From Lachnospiraceae bacterium NC2004 (GTDB taxonomy: Bacteria; Bacillota; Clostridia; Lachnospirales; Lachnospiraceae), in NCBI GenBank assembly GCA_000621905.1, contig JHXB01000005.1, forward strand, positions 1 to 64,000: a stretch of 64,000 nucleotides of DNA, written 5' to 3'. Every line of letters begins with the position of its first letter. The stretch's first letter is position 1. Shown here piece after piece: positions 1 through 10,400 of this stretch. Under the pieces are notes generated by a model that saw nothing but the letters and a program-made list of their open reading frames with translations, was not told the DNA's origin and searched no databases. The position numbers were made by a program, and so were the translations under genes.

Positions 1-156
1 AACCATCGGGAATAGCATAGTTTGTTCAAAGGAGATTTTCTTTGTACGAGTGAAGCTGGAATTTGGCGATACAATTAATTCGTCTCGATAATCAAGAAGT
101 GAATTGATTGTAAATAACAGAGTTTTTTTGATGTAATTAGCAGTATGTTTTTTCAT
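1..156 (-). CDS. IS4-like transposase, N-terminal fragment (runs off window)
   Basis: Reading the minus strand from an ATG at 156-154 gives 52 open codons to the window edge. A strong Shine-Dalgarno, GGAGGTG, is at 170-164, seven bases upstream. The peptide begins MKKHTANYIKKTLLF and contains SFTRTKKISFEQTMLFPM. This resembles the conserved start of Clostridia IS4-family transposases, where an FTR-(K/R)-K-(I/L)-SFE block precedes the DDE domain. Only the N terminus is visible, so the family call rests on that block and the catalytic residues cannot be checked. The gene points out of the window, away from the adhesin genes. Confidence 0.55.
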   Translation of the reverse strand, partial: MKKHTANYIKKTLLFTINSLLDYRDELIVSPNSSFTRTKKISFEQTMLFPMV

Positions 157-380
157 AAAAAAGCACCTCCAAAATAGTCTATAATCAAGGGCTGTCGCGC
201 ATATTTGCAGCTATTTGTCAAGTGTTTTTTGAAAAAAAAACAAAAAAACAGAGGATATTTCACCTCTGAATAATATGTAATATTCTATTGTTTTTGGGCT
301 GAAACCTTATCTAAATGACATTGGGTCTGTCCCCATTGGTCAGTTAGCAGAAGAATCTCTGCTTTGAATTGTCTGACAAA
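157..380. other. Intergenic region: possible IS end and half-copy of GGGGACAGACCCC repeat
   Basis: No gene is seen here. GGGCTGTCGCGCAT at 189-202, just outside the minus-strand transposase start, looks like the outer end of an IS4-type element, but the partner inverted repeat is outside the window. A short inverted repeat (CAGAGG...CCTCTG) lies near 250-269. From 327 onward the sequence is a near copy of 4212 onward and begins with the CTGTCCCCATT half of the dispersed palindrome family. Confidence 0.35.
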
Positions 381-450
381 TTGACGTTTGTCCCAAAATC
401 TTGACGTTTATCCCAGATGGGTTGAAAAATATTTCATATAAGAATAGAAT
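327..450 (+). repeat. Duplicated upstream region, copy 1 (partner at 4212-4335)
   Basis: The stretch from CTGTCCCCATT at 327 through the -35 at 427 matches 4212-4312 at a constant offset of 3885 bases with only scattered substitutions and no indel. The copies lie upstream of the two paralogous adhesin genes, so the promoter was duplicated with the gene. Confidence 0.8.
381..450 (+). promoter_or_regulatory. Promoter with paired direct repeats upstream of adhesin 1
   Basis: TTGACGTTTGTCCCA (381-395) and TTGACGTTTATCCCA (401-415) are direct repeats with a 20-base period. A sigma-70-like promoter follows: TTGAAA 422-427, 17-base spacer, TAGAAT 445-450. The second repeat begins 21 bases before the -35, and this geometry is identical at 4266-4335. 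Each repeat holds ACGTTTRT, close to the half-site consensus of LytTR-type regulators such as AgrA; activator binding is an inference. Confidence 0.6.
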
Positions 451-491
451 AAAAGATGTTGAAGATAAAAGTGTTCTAAGGAGAGATGATT

Positions 492-3400
492 ATGAAAATA
501 TTGAAGACTATCGCGAAAAGGATTGTGGCACTGGGGCTTGCGGCGGTGCTGATTGCAAATTCAGTGCCGGTGACGGCACTTGCTGATCCGGAAACCATGT
601 CCTTTGCCGCACTGCAGGCACAATTCGCGGCAGGCGGCGAGATCACCCTCACCCGGGACTACGTGTCCGAAGGAACTGACACCGGGCTGGAGATTCCATC
701 CGGCAAGAACGTCACCCTGGATTTAAACGACCACTATATTCTCTATAAGGGCAATACGGCTTCACCGGTGATCACGGTCAATGGCGGTCTGACCCTCAAG
801 GACAGCAAAACTACCGGCAGGACCACGCGCTATGTGACGCTGACAGAAGGCCGCGCGACAAACGTTTCAGAGAGTGGCACGCTTAGCGCCACATGCATCG
901 AAGTCACCGGCGGCTTTATCGCCGGCGGCAACAACGTGAGCCAAAATGGCGGCGGCGTGTACGTTAAAGAAAGGTGCATGTTTACCATGGAGGGTGGCAC
1001 GATCGCAGGCTGCAAAGCAGGCAACGGCGGCGGTGTGAACGTCAATAACAGCGGTACGTTTACCATGGAGGATGGCACGATCGTCGGCTGCAAAGCACTC
1101 TCCGACGGCGGCGGCGTGTTCATCAATAACACCGGCAATTTTAATATGAACGGCGGCAGCATCAAAAACTGCACCGCCACCGGCAGCGGTGATAAGCGGG
1201 GCGGCGGCAGCGTGTACGTCAGTAGCAGCGGTAAGTTCAATATGGAGAGTGGCAGCATCACTGATTGCACCGCCGATAGTGGCGGCGGCGTGTATGTATA
1301 CGGCGGCAAGTTTAATATGGAGGGCGGCAGCATCACCGATTGCACCGCCACCAGCCAGGGCGGTGGCGTGTATGTATACGGCGGCACGTTCAAAATCTGC
1401 GGCGCGCCCGTGATCAGAGACAACAAGAAGGGCAGTGATGCGAACAATGTAGCGCTCAATAATAGCAAGTACATCACCGTCACCGGTGAACTGACGACCG
1501 GTGCGGAGATCCGGGTAGCAGCGAGCAAAGACAAAGTCATTGCAAAGAATGGCACACCCTCGGACGGTAACACCGCCTATACCATCACCGCCGACGATGC
1601 AGCGAAGTTTCACAGCGATGACACAAGTCTATGTCCTGCGCTGTATGACGGCAATGTGGTGTTAAAGGATACGCTGCCCACAGCGACCCTCGACAACAAC
1701 TCCATGGTGTACAATGGCTCTAACTTCAACCCGACGATCAGTTTTGAGGAAGTGCCGCTGACAAAAGATTCGGATTACACCATCAGCTACAAGAAAGTTG
1801 TGGATTCACAGGAGATACCTCTGCTCGGCGCACCAAAGGATGTAGGTAACTATAAGCTGGTCATTACGGGAAAAGGCGGGTACGCAGGCAACCGGGAGCT
1901 GTCATTTACCATTGAAAAGGCAGATATTACTAGTATGGTCACTGCTCCTGCGGCGAGGTCATTGTACTACAACGGTTTGGAGCAGGAATTGGTAAGTGCA
2001 GGAACTGTGGCAGATAATGCTGGTACGACGTGGTATACCTTAACCGGAGACGTTGATACAGCTCCGGGATTTGACGGGTACTCTTCCTCACAGAATAAGA
2101 AGTGGAGCACAACTGTTCCAGCAGCAACCGATGCCGGCACCTACTATGTTTGGTATATGGTTAAAGGTGATTCCAATCATAGTGATAAAGATCCAAGTAA
2201 AATAAGTGTTGCCATAGCCAGAATTACAATTGCAAATGTAGAAGTTACTCAAAAATCTCGTGCAGGCGATTCAGGAAGCGTTAGTATTTTAGAGTATGTT
2301 AAGACTGGGGGAACACTAGGTAGTAGTACTGTTTATAGCGATGCTGATGGTATACTTGACGAACATCTTGAGTTACAGAGTGGCACGGTGTCATATAGTA
2401 TTAAGAGCAATGCAAATGCAGGTTCTACAGCCACAATACACATTCCGGTTACAGGTTGCACTAATTATATAGATTATACAATTAAGATCAACATTAAAGC
2501 AACCGAGAAGAACATTCCTACAGTTACCGTATCGCCTATCAACGTTACGTATACGGGAAATGCTGTAAATAACAGCTCAATACGAGGAACTGCAAAATAT
2601 GGAGATGTTAGTGTTCCCGGTACATGGGCATTTAAGACCGAGCCTGCTCAGAGGATAACTAATGTTGTTGACAGTGGTACCAAACAGGTAGTATTCACCC
2701 CAAATGATACCACAACATGCGAAACTGTTGAGACTTCGGCACAGCTTGTTATTACCAAGGCAAATGTTACCGGCGAGCCTTCATTTAACAAGATTACAAC
2801 TGATGGTAAAACGTTGGCAGATGTTGGAGCGGTAATAGATACAATGAGTCCTAGCGGAGCACTCGGTTGGGAGTTGCCGCTAGACACAGCGGTTACCGCT
2901 AATACATCATTTGCATGGATTTATACACCGGATGACACGAACAATTACAATGTAAAGAAGGGCTCAACTGTATTGTGGGTTAAGTCATCATCTGGTGGTG
3001 GAAGTTCGTCAGGCGGTTCGTCGGGTGGTTCAGGTGTGGTGCCTCCTGCTGATACTGACAAAACCGCGGTTGCATCCGAGGACGCTAAGACACCAAGCAG
3101 CGATGCAGATAAAGCTAAGGAAAATGCAAGTGCAGACGCTAAGGATAAAGATGACAAGGCTAGCTCAGATGCTGAGAAACCGATAGATAATAAAGACAAA
3201 GATGTTGAGACTATTACAAGTTCTGACGGATCAGTTACAGTTAAGGAGACGGTAACAAGCTCAGATGGAAGTAAGATAGAAAAAGAAACAACTACGGAAC
3301 TTGATGGAACCAAGACAGATAAAGAAACTATAATTGATAAAGACGGTAATAAAACAGTATTAACAGAGGTAACTAGTAAAGACGGTTCATCAAGAAAAAC

Positions 3401-4043
3401 GGTTGAAATTAATAATAAAGATGGTTCATCAGAAAAGACAGTTGAGACGGTTGGTTCAGACGGTACAAAGGTTAAGACAGTCGAGGTAGTAAAGACTAAC
3501 GGTACGACGGAAAAATCTACAGAGATTGTACAACCTAACGGAACAACATTTGAAACATCAGAAACTGTGAAGGTTAATGGTGACACCAATCGTGCAGAGA
3601 AGACTACCAAGCCTAACGGAGATTATAATTCTATCAAAGAGAGCACCACCGGTAATGCGGTTTCCATTGTGACCGGTATGAAGTCTGGTAAAACCAAAGA
3701 AGAAATGTCTTTTGGTGCAAAAGGTAAAAAGGCTTCTGTCAATAAGGTTTCTACCAATTCTAAGAGTAAGACTGTTACTATACCTTCAGAAGTTGTTTCG
3801 TTTGGAGTAAAATATAAGGTCACGACCTTAAAGAAAGGCATGTTTAAGGGCAGTAAGACTAAACCTATGACGGTTAAGATGAGTGCTAAAAGCATAACCA
3901 AGGTTGAGAAGGGCGCCTTTAACGGATTGGCTAAGAAGGGCACGATTAAGGTGTCCGGGTCTGAGAAGGATTTCAAGAAGCTTAAGAAGATGCTTAAGAA
4001 GTCCGGATTGTCAAAGAGTATTAAGGTTATACGCGTAAAATAA
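492..4043 (+). CDS. Secreted beta-helix/MBG adhesin-like protein (1183 aa)
   Basis: Predicted surface protein, specific ligand unknown. Residues 1-32 form a signal peptide (MKILKTIAKR, hydrophobic core, cleavage near ALA-DP). Roughly residues 100-300 are right-handed beta-helix repeats with recurring GGGVYV and MEGGSI-DCTA turns. MBG-like beta-sandwich domains follow (YNGSNFNPTI, GNYKLVITGKGGY). Then come a Gly/Ser and Ala/Asp/Lys linker, a Thr/Glu-rich repeat tail (SSDGS-VKETVTSSDG), and a basic C-terminal module of about 75 residues shared with the next gene. There is no LPXTG motif. I chose ATG 492 over ATG 486 because AAGGAGAG at 478-485 leaves no spacer for 486. Base composition shifts from GC-rich in the beta-helix part to AT-richer afterwards, suggesting mosaic assembly. 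Confidence 0.8.
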   Translation: MKILKTIAKRIVALGLAAVLIANSVPVTALADPETMSFAALQAQFAAGGEITLTRDYVSEGTDTGLEIPSGKNVTLDLNDHYILYKGNTASPVITVNGGLTLKDSKTTGRTTRYVTLTEGRATNVSESGTLSATCIEVTGGFIAGGNNVSQNGGGVYVKERCMFTMEGGTIAGCKAGNGGGVNVNNSGTFTMEDGTIVGCKALSDGGGVFINNTGNFNMNGGSIKNCTATGSGDKRGGGSVYVSSSGKFNMESGSITDCTADSGGGVYVYGGKFNMEGGSITDCTATSQGGGVYVYGGTFKICGAPVIRDNKKGSDANNVALNNSKYITVTGELTTGAEIRVAASKDKVIAKNGTPSDGNTAYTITADDAAKFHSDDTSLCPALYDGNVVLKDTLPTATLDNNSMVYNGSNFNPTISFEEVPLTKDSDYTISYKKVVDSQEIPLLGAPKDVGNYKLVITGKGGYAGNRELSFTIEKADITSMVTAPAARSLYYNGLEQELVSAGTVADNAGTTWYTLTGDVDTAPGFDGYSSSQNKKWSTTVPAATDAGTYYVWYMVKGDSNHSDKDPSKISVAIARITIANVEVTQKSRAGDSGSVSILEYVKTGGTLGSSTVYSDADGILDEHLELQSGTVSYSIKSNANAGSTATIHIPVTGCTNYIDYTIKINIKATEKNIPTVTVSPINVTYTGNAVNNSSIRGTAKYGDVSVPGTWAFKTEPAQRITNVVDSGTKQVVFTPNDTTTCETVETSAQLVITKANVTGEPSFNKITTDGKTLADVGAVIDTMSPSGALGWELPLDTAVTANTSFAWIYTPDDTNNYNVKKGSTVLWVKSSSGGGSSSGGSSGGSGVVPPADTDKTAVASEDAKTPSSDADKAKENASADAKDKDDKASSDAEKPIDNKDKDVETITSSDGSVTVKETVTSSDGSKIEKETTTELDGTKTDKETIIDKDGNKTVLTEVTSKDGSSRKTVEINNKDGSSEKTVETVGSDGTKVKTVEVVKTNGTTEKSTEIVQPNGTTFETSETVKVNGDTNRAEKTTKPNGDYNSIKESTTGNAVSIVTGMKSGKTKEEMSFGAKGKKASVNKVSTNSKSKTVTIPSEVVSFGVKYKVTTLKKGMFKGSKTKPMTVKMSAKSITKVEKGAFNGLAKKGTIKVSGSEKDFKKLKKMLKKSGLSKSIKVIRVK

Positions 4044-4049
4044 AAAAAC

Positions 4050-4090
4050 AAAAAGCTCCAGTAGGGATAATCCCACTGGAGCTTTTTTTT
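4050..4090 (+). terminator. Rho-independent terminator after adhesin 1
   Basis: GCTCCAGTAGGG and CCCACTGGAGC form a GC-rich stem with a short ATAAT loop and a run of eight T at 4083-4090. It directly follows the stop codon at 4043. Confidence 0.85.
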
Positions 4091-4202
4091 AAGATTCTTC
4101 GCTTCGCGAAGTCATGACATGGAGAGGTAAGAATGACAAAACCAACCATGTCATCCTGAGGAACGAAGTGACGAAGGATCTTTGACCTTCGAAGAAGGTC
4201 AA
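4091..4202. repeat. Dispersed CGAAGAA-type repeat, copy 1
   Basis: It contains AAGATTCTTCGCTTCGC at the left and GTCATCCTGAGGAACGAAG, GACGAAGGATC and CCTTCGAAGAAGG at the right. The same blocks recur at 17781, 19771 and 48707. It is non-coding and lies between a terminator and a promoter. Confidence 0.65.
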
Positions 4203-4265
4203 TATTATGGCCTGTCCCCATTGATCAGTTAGCAGAAGAATCTCTGCTTTGAATTGTCTGACAAT

Positions 4266-4335
4266 TTGACGTTTATCCCAAATTTTTGACGTTTGTACCA
4301 GGTGGGTTGAAAAATTACATATAATAAAGTAAAAT
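4266..4335 (+). promoter_or_regulatory. Promoter with paired direct repeats upstream of adhesin 2
   Basis: TTGACGTTTATCCCA (4266-4280) and TTGACGTTTGTACCA (4286-4300) repeat with a 20-base period. The promoter is TTGAAA 4307-4312, 17-base spacer, TAAAAT 4330-4335. The layout is the same as at 381-450, with a better -10 match. The transcript would have a leader of about 100 bases before ATG 4440. Confidence 0.6.
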
Positions 4336-4439
4336 TTCAACTAAAAATAGGGATATTCGTCCTTTTAACCGCCTGCCTTTAATTTGCAGGAATGTGGGAC
4401 GTTCAGATATCGATAATAAAGAATTGGAGATGACATACC

Positions 4440-7400
4440 ATGAAAAGAAAGAGCAAGAGAATTATGAAAAGGATAGTGACTATCGTACTCGCGGTGGCAA
4501 TGACGCTAAGCACAGTGCCATTTGACGAATCGGTTACGGTGGCGCAGGCAGATGGGCCGCAGACAAGTCAGAATGAGAACGGCGTCACATATCTTGACGC
4601 AAGTGGAGAAGCGCAGACTTGCGAATCACCTACAACCCTTACGGGCACTGTGTCTACACTCACACCCGGCTGGTATGTGGTCAGCGAAAATGTCCACTTC
4701 AATCACTCCGTTATCCTGAGTGAAGGAGGAGACTATCATATCATCCTTGCAGACGGCAAAGAGATGTCCATTGCAGGAGATAATAAGGACCTGTGGGGCG
4801 AGTGGGATGCCTATGACAGCAGCGACAGTCCTGTTGGTTTGGGTTGCTTATACGATAATGACTCAAAGAACGGTATCAATCTCAATATATATGCTCAGTC
4901 AAATGATGACAATGCCGGCAAGCTTGTTATCAATAACACCAGTGGAACTCCGGATAATAGATCTGCCAATGATAAAGTTGGCGATGCCATAAATGTAGAT
5001 AACCTCACAATTAACGGCGGAATAATCTCTTGCACTGTAGGCGGTTCAAATAGTTACGGAATTAATACCAAAAAACTTACTGTCAACGGGGGCGACATTG
5101 AAGCTACCGGTACAATTCACGCTATAAATAGTACTGGTAATGTAGATATTAACGGTGGAAGCCTTACAGCAGAAGCCGGAACTAATTCTGGTAATTGTGC
5201 TCTAAATAGCACCGGTAACATCACCATCAATAACGGTAAAGTTACTGCCACTGCCCTAGGTGAGAATGGACACGCAATAAACAGCACCGGTAACATCAGC
5301 ATCAAAGGAGGTACTGTAATAGCAAATGCCGGTGATGATTTCGGTCGGAGATCGGGCGGATGCGGCTTGAATGCCGGTGGTAAAATCACTATCGAGAATG
5401 GCGATGTCACTGCCACTGCCCAAGGTGAGAATGGACACGCAATAAACAGTACAGGGAATATCGTAATTGACAGTGGAGCTGTCACTGCTAAGACGGATAG
5501 AGTTTATGGTCACGCCCTATACACCACAACTGGCAACATCACCATCAACGGCGGTACCATAGACGCTCTTACAAAGGGCGATAACGCTAATGCGATATTC
5601 TGTGATTATACCGGCTGTTTCACGGTAAACGGCGGCAGCATCAGAGTTGTTACCGAAAAGGACAGCGCATCCGGAATAAAGGCCGATTCTATAACGATCA
5701 ACGACGGTGAGGTCTATGCTGAAGCAAAAAATACCGAAGAGCCTCATGATAATTTCGGGATCAGGTCCGGCGGAAGAATAACGATCAACGGTGGTCGTGT
5801 TACCGCAAAGGGAATGAGTGGTGGTATTCATTCGCAATACAGTGGAGACGATGGATCTGCTCTTTTGCTGAGCTGGAAAAATGAAACAGACTTTGTCAGT
5901 GCAAACAGCATTTTACTGAATACAAATCAGAATGTTGCCATCGAACCTGGGAAAACATTTACCGATGGCAACGGGCATTATTATGTTGCGGCAAATGCTT
6001 CCAAAGTAAAGAACTTAACCAATGTTACTCTTTCAGCTTCGAATGATTCAGTCTATGCAGTAACCTTTGACTGCGGAGGATATGAGCCCGTTCCGGAAGT
6101 ACAGATTATAAAGGCAGGAGACAAGGTTACCAAGCCTGCTGACCCTAAAGAGGGAACGAAATATAACGATCTTGATTTTGCCGGCTGGTATCAGGACGAG
6201 GCTTATCAGATCCGTTACGATTTTGATTCCGAGCTGACGGCAGATCTGTATCTCCATGCCAAATGGGCGTCGTTAAACAATGATCTTGAGAATGCATCCG
6301 TTAAAATGGTCTATCGCCATACCGGCAGTAACATCGAGCCCGTGGTAGAAAACAATATCGGAAACACGCTTACAAAAGATACAGATTATACTGTCAGCTG
6401 TAAGAAAGATGGATCGGATACAGCTGTGTCCATGAAGGATCCCGGTTTTTACAACATTACGGTTACCGGTAAAAATACATACACCGGCTCTAAGACCGTG
6501 CGCGTCTGCGTGCTGACCTTTGACGCATATGACCCCGTTTCGGGAGAACTGAAACATGGCGTTACCTTACCGGAAGGAAAAGACGCCGCGATCGTCACAG
6601 CTTCCACCGTCTCCATGAATACGGGCTGGTATGTGGTGACGGAGAACGTGAGGGTGGATTCCCGCATGAAGGTAAACGGCGATGTCCATCTGGTCTTATG
6701 CGACGGCGTGACCCTTGATGCCGGAGGCGATGCGGAAAACAGGGGCATCAGCGTTACGGAGGGAAACTCTCTGACCATCTATTCCCAGGAGGGAAATAGC
6801 GGAAAGCTTGATGCGAGTACCAGCAAGGTGGATTATTATGCTGCCATCGGCGGCGACTGCCCTGCAAATTATAGTAATAACAGCAATAATAATATCAATA
6901 ACAATAACGGAAATTTCAGCTTCCTGAACGGAAAAGAAAACGGTAATGCCGGAAGCATTACGATCCACGGCGGTGAGATCATCGCAAAGGGCTCCATGTA
7001 CAGCGCGGCCATCGGCAAGGCGGGGAAGGACGGCGTTGACGGAAAGGGCGGAAAGATCACCATATACGGAGGAAAGATCACTGCCAAACGCTTTACCAGT
7101 TACGGAGATATCAGCAGCCAGAGCGACACCGCTATCGGAGGGCCCGGCGCAGAGATACATCTTTCCCATTGCCGCGAAGACGACTATATTCTGTCGGAAG
7201 GCTATCAGGGGACGCTTAACTTTGACAGGGCTTTTATTATTGAAGATACCTCAACTCTTGTCAAGCCGGAAAATATCAACGACTCCCTGGGGAAAAAGAT
7301 CCTGCCCGTTGATTCCTTTAATGTCTGCGAAGTTACTTTTGACAGCAACGGAGGCACTCCGGTTAAAGCACAGACGCTTGCAATGGGCAAGCTGGCTACA

Positions 7401-10400
7401 ATGCCGGCGACACCCATAAAGCGGGGGTATAAGTTTGTGGGCTGGTATACGGAGCGTAGTTTTGACGAACAATTCAAATTCGATTTCACATCTAGACCCG
7501 TTGATGTAGACCTGATCCTTTACGCTAAGTGGATGGAAGTCGATCCGATCAGCTATATCGGTGCGAATGGACAGATCTCCGGTTTTAAAGCATACAGCCT
7601 GATGCAGGCAGACTACACCGAGCTGCCCGCCGGAAGCTATTATGTTGACAAGGATGTAACTCTATCCAATCGTATTAAAGTATCGGGTGAGGTAAATCTT
7701 ATTCTAGGAGATGGTCACACACTTATTGCTCCAATGGGCATTAGTGTTATGGGGGAAGATAATACCATTAACATCTTCTGCCAGAGCGAGGGGACAGGTG
7801 TATTGAAAGCATTACCTGGTAATGCAGAAATCTTTAAAAAAAGAAGTGATTTAACTGTAAGTATGTATGTGAGTTCCGTAAATGATTTAGTTTCAAATGA
7901 ATTTTTTACAGCTGAGTTGCTGACCAAATTACGAAGCATAGCCTCAAACGAAGAAATAGACTGTTACACGGCAGTCATAGCAAGCGATAAAGTCTTAGAT
8001 GAGGTTGAAGATAACTTCAATCGAAGTGCAAAAACAGAAGAAGATAAAGAAGAATACAGAGATACTTATAAAGAACTATCAAAAATCATACGCCGAAGGT
8101 GTGAGTTGCCAAACAACAATAATGCGGCTATTGGTGGTGATTCTGGCGGTGACAATCTTGCCGGATGCTCAGGAAATATCAATATATTTGGAGGAAAGAT
8201 TAGAGCATGGGGTGGAACTGATGGTGCAGCTATCGGTGGTGGAAAGAATAACCAAAACTATGGCACAATCCGTATCTACGGAGGAAATGTCAGGGCTTTA
8301 GGCGGAAAATACGCCGCAGCTATCGGCGGCGGCCAGATTAATGGTACTCTTAATAGTCAAAAATCGACTGACGGGACTATCGAAATCTACGGTGGAAGAA
8401 TATGGGGATATGCATTTGATGAAGGAACAGGAATAGGTGGAGGAAAGTATGCCTACGGCGGAGACATTAGTATCTTAGGTGGGCAGGTAGATGTATTATT
8501 ATTTCCGAATAATTCTGGTTACCATCCATATTCCGGAATCGGTGACGGATATCTGTATGAAGGGGCAGAAAAAGCTCAGATTACTTTAGGCTGTAAAAAT
8601 AGTGATGACTACATTTTCTCGGAACAGTACGAAGGTAATGTAAGGGTTGCTCATAAACAGACTCTTACAATATATAACGATACTGATAATAGATTTAGCG
8701 GGAAAATATCGAACTCGAATGATATTACAGGCAAGAAACTCATCCGCGCCCACACGCACAAATTTACTTACACCAGTAACGGAAACACTATTACTGCTAA
8801 ATGTTCTGATGAAAGTTGTGCACTTCATAGCAACCCTGCGACACTTACCTTAAGTGCCCCGGAAGAGAGCACTCTTATCTATGATGGCAACGAGAAGCCG
8901 GCTATACTAACTGATGAACACTATATCAGCGGCTACGCACCTATTTACTATCAGAAAAAGAACGGTAATTCCTGGGGCGAGAAAGTGACAGAATCGCCTA
9001 AAGATGCCGGAACTTACAGGGCAAGCATAACTGCTGCGGATGAAGATACCGGTAGTTCTGCGACAGCGAGTGTCGAATATACCATAGCTAAGAGAGATGT
9101 CACGATATCCGGTATCACAGTAAGTGGTAAAGTCTACGACGACACCACAGCGGCAAATGTCGATAGAACTGATATGCAACTTGATAACATGGTAGAAGGT
9201 GATGATGTAAGCATTGAGCCTGGCGAGGAAGCATTTGCCAGCGCAGACGCAGGCGAGAACAAAGCGGTGACATTTGCCGGTTATTCCCTTGTCGGAGAGG
9301 CAGCGGGCAATTATAACCTTGTTTCTCAGCCGGAATCGGTGACTGCATCTGTCACTAAGCGTCCTGTTACCATAAAGGCCGATGATCAGGTCGTTCAGAC
9401 AGGACACGCCATAGAGGAAATGGCGGCTTCATTTGAAGCGGGAGTCAATAAAGGAATTTTAACAGGTAAGGGACACGAGCTTAAGACTCTTACTTTGATC
9501 CCTGACCCTGATCCTCGTACTGCAACCGAGTCGTCAGGAGATGGTACAATCACACCTAGCGGAGCTGTGATAATGAGAGGTAATACAGATGTTACAGCCA
9601 ACTATGACATTACCTATGAAACCGGTAACTTAGAGATTATACCGGTAAGAACAGAGGTTACAAATCTTCCTAAAGCGGCGACAGGTCTAAAGTATGACGG
9701 TTACAGGAACAATCAGTGGTTGCTTGCCTATCCGGGCGAAGCTACAACCAGGATGGAGTACAAAGTCGAGCGTATTTCCAGAGGTGATGGAGAACTGCTG
9801 ACCAATGCTGACGGTTCTTATGTTCGCGATAATGTAGCTCCGACAGACGGATACTCAGATGATTTTAGCGCGTGGGAGGCGGGAACCTATCACGTATGGT
9901 ATCGCTCAGCTGCGGATGATGAGCATTATCCTAGTGTGGCTGAATGTATCAGTGTTGAAATAGCGCAGGCATCACTTACCGTAAAGGTGGCTGATACAAG
10001 CATTTCCTACGGTGACGAATTACCGGCGTTGAACAACTTGCGTTTGGATGAGAACGGATTAATTAATCAGCAAGAAAAAGGCCATATGGGTTCGTTGAAG
10101 GTTGAATATAATATCGTTAAGAGTGTTGGAACTCAGAATGTTAGCGAATGGAAAAATGCCGAAGATATTGCGGCTTCCGGTAACTATCTGGATCCGGGTA
10201 GCTATCCTGTAAGGGTTGCCTATGAATATAGTGGCAATGGTGATGTTACTTATTGCTATGATATCACATATGTAACCGGTGTTCTGACTGTAAAGCCTAG
10301 GACGGTTGGTTTGAATTGGGGTGAGACCTCATTTACCTATGATGGTAATGCACATGTTCCGTCGGTTACGCTATCCAATCTTGCACCTAATGAAACTGCT

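Noticed and set aside
830-1613. Long minus-strand and alternative-frame open readings across the beta-helix part of adhesin 1
   Set aside because: They arise from GC-rich GGC repeats read in other frames, lack SD sequences, and give Pro/Leu or Ala/His low-complexity peptides.
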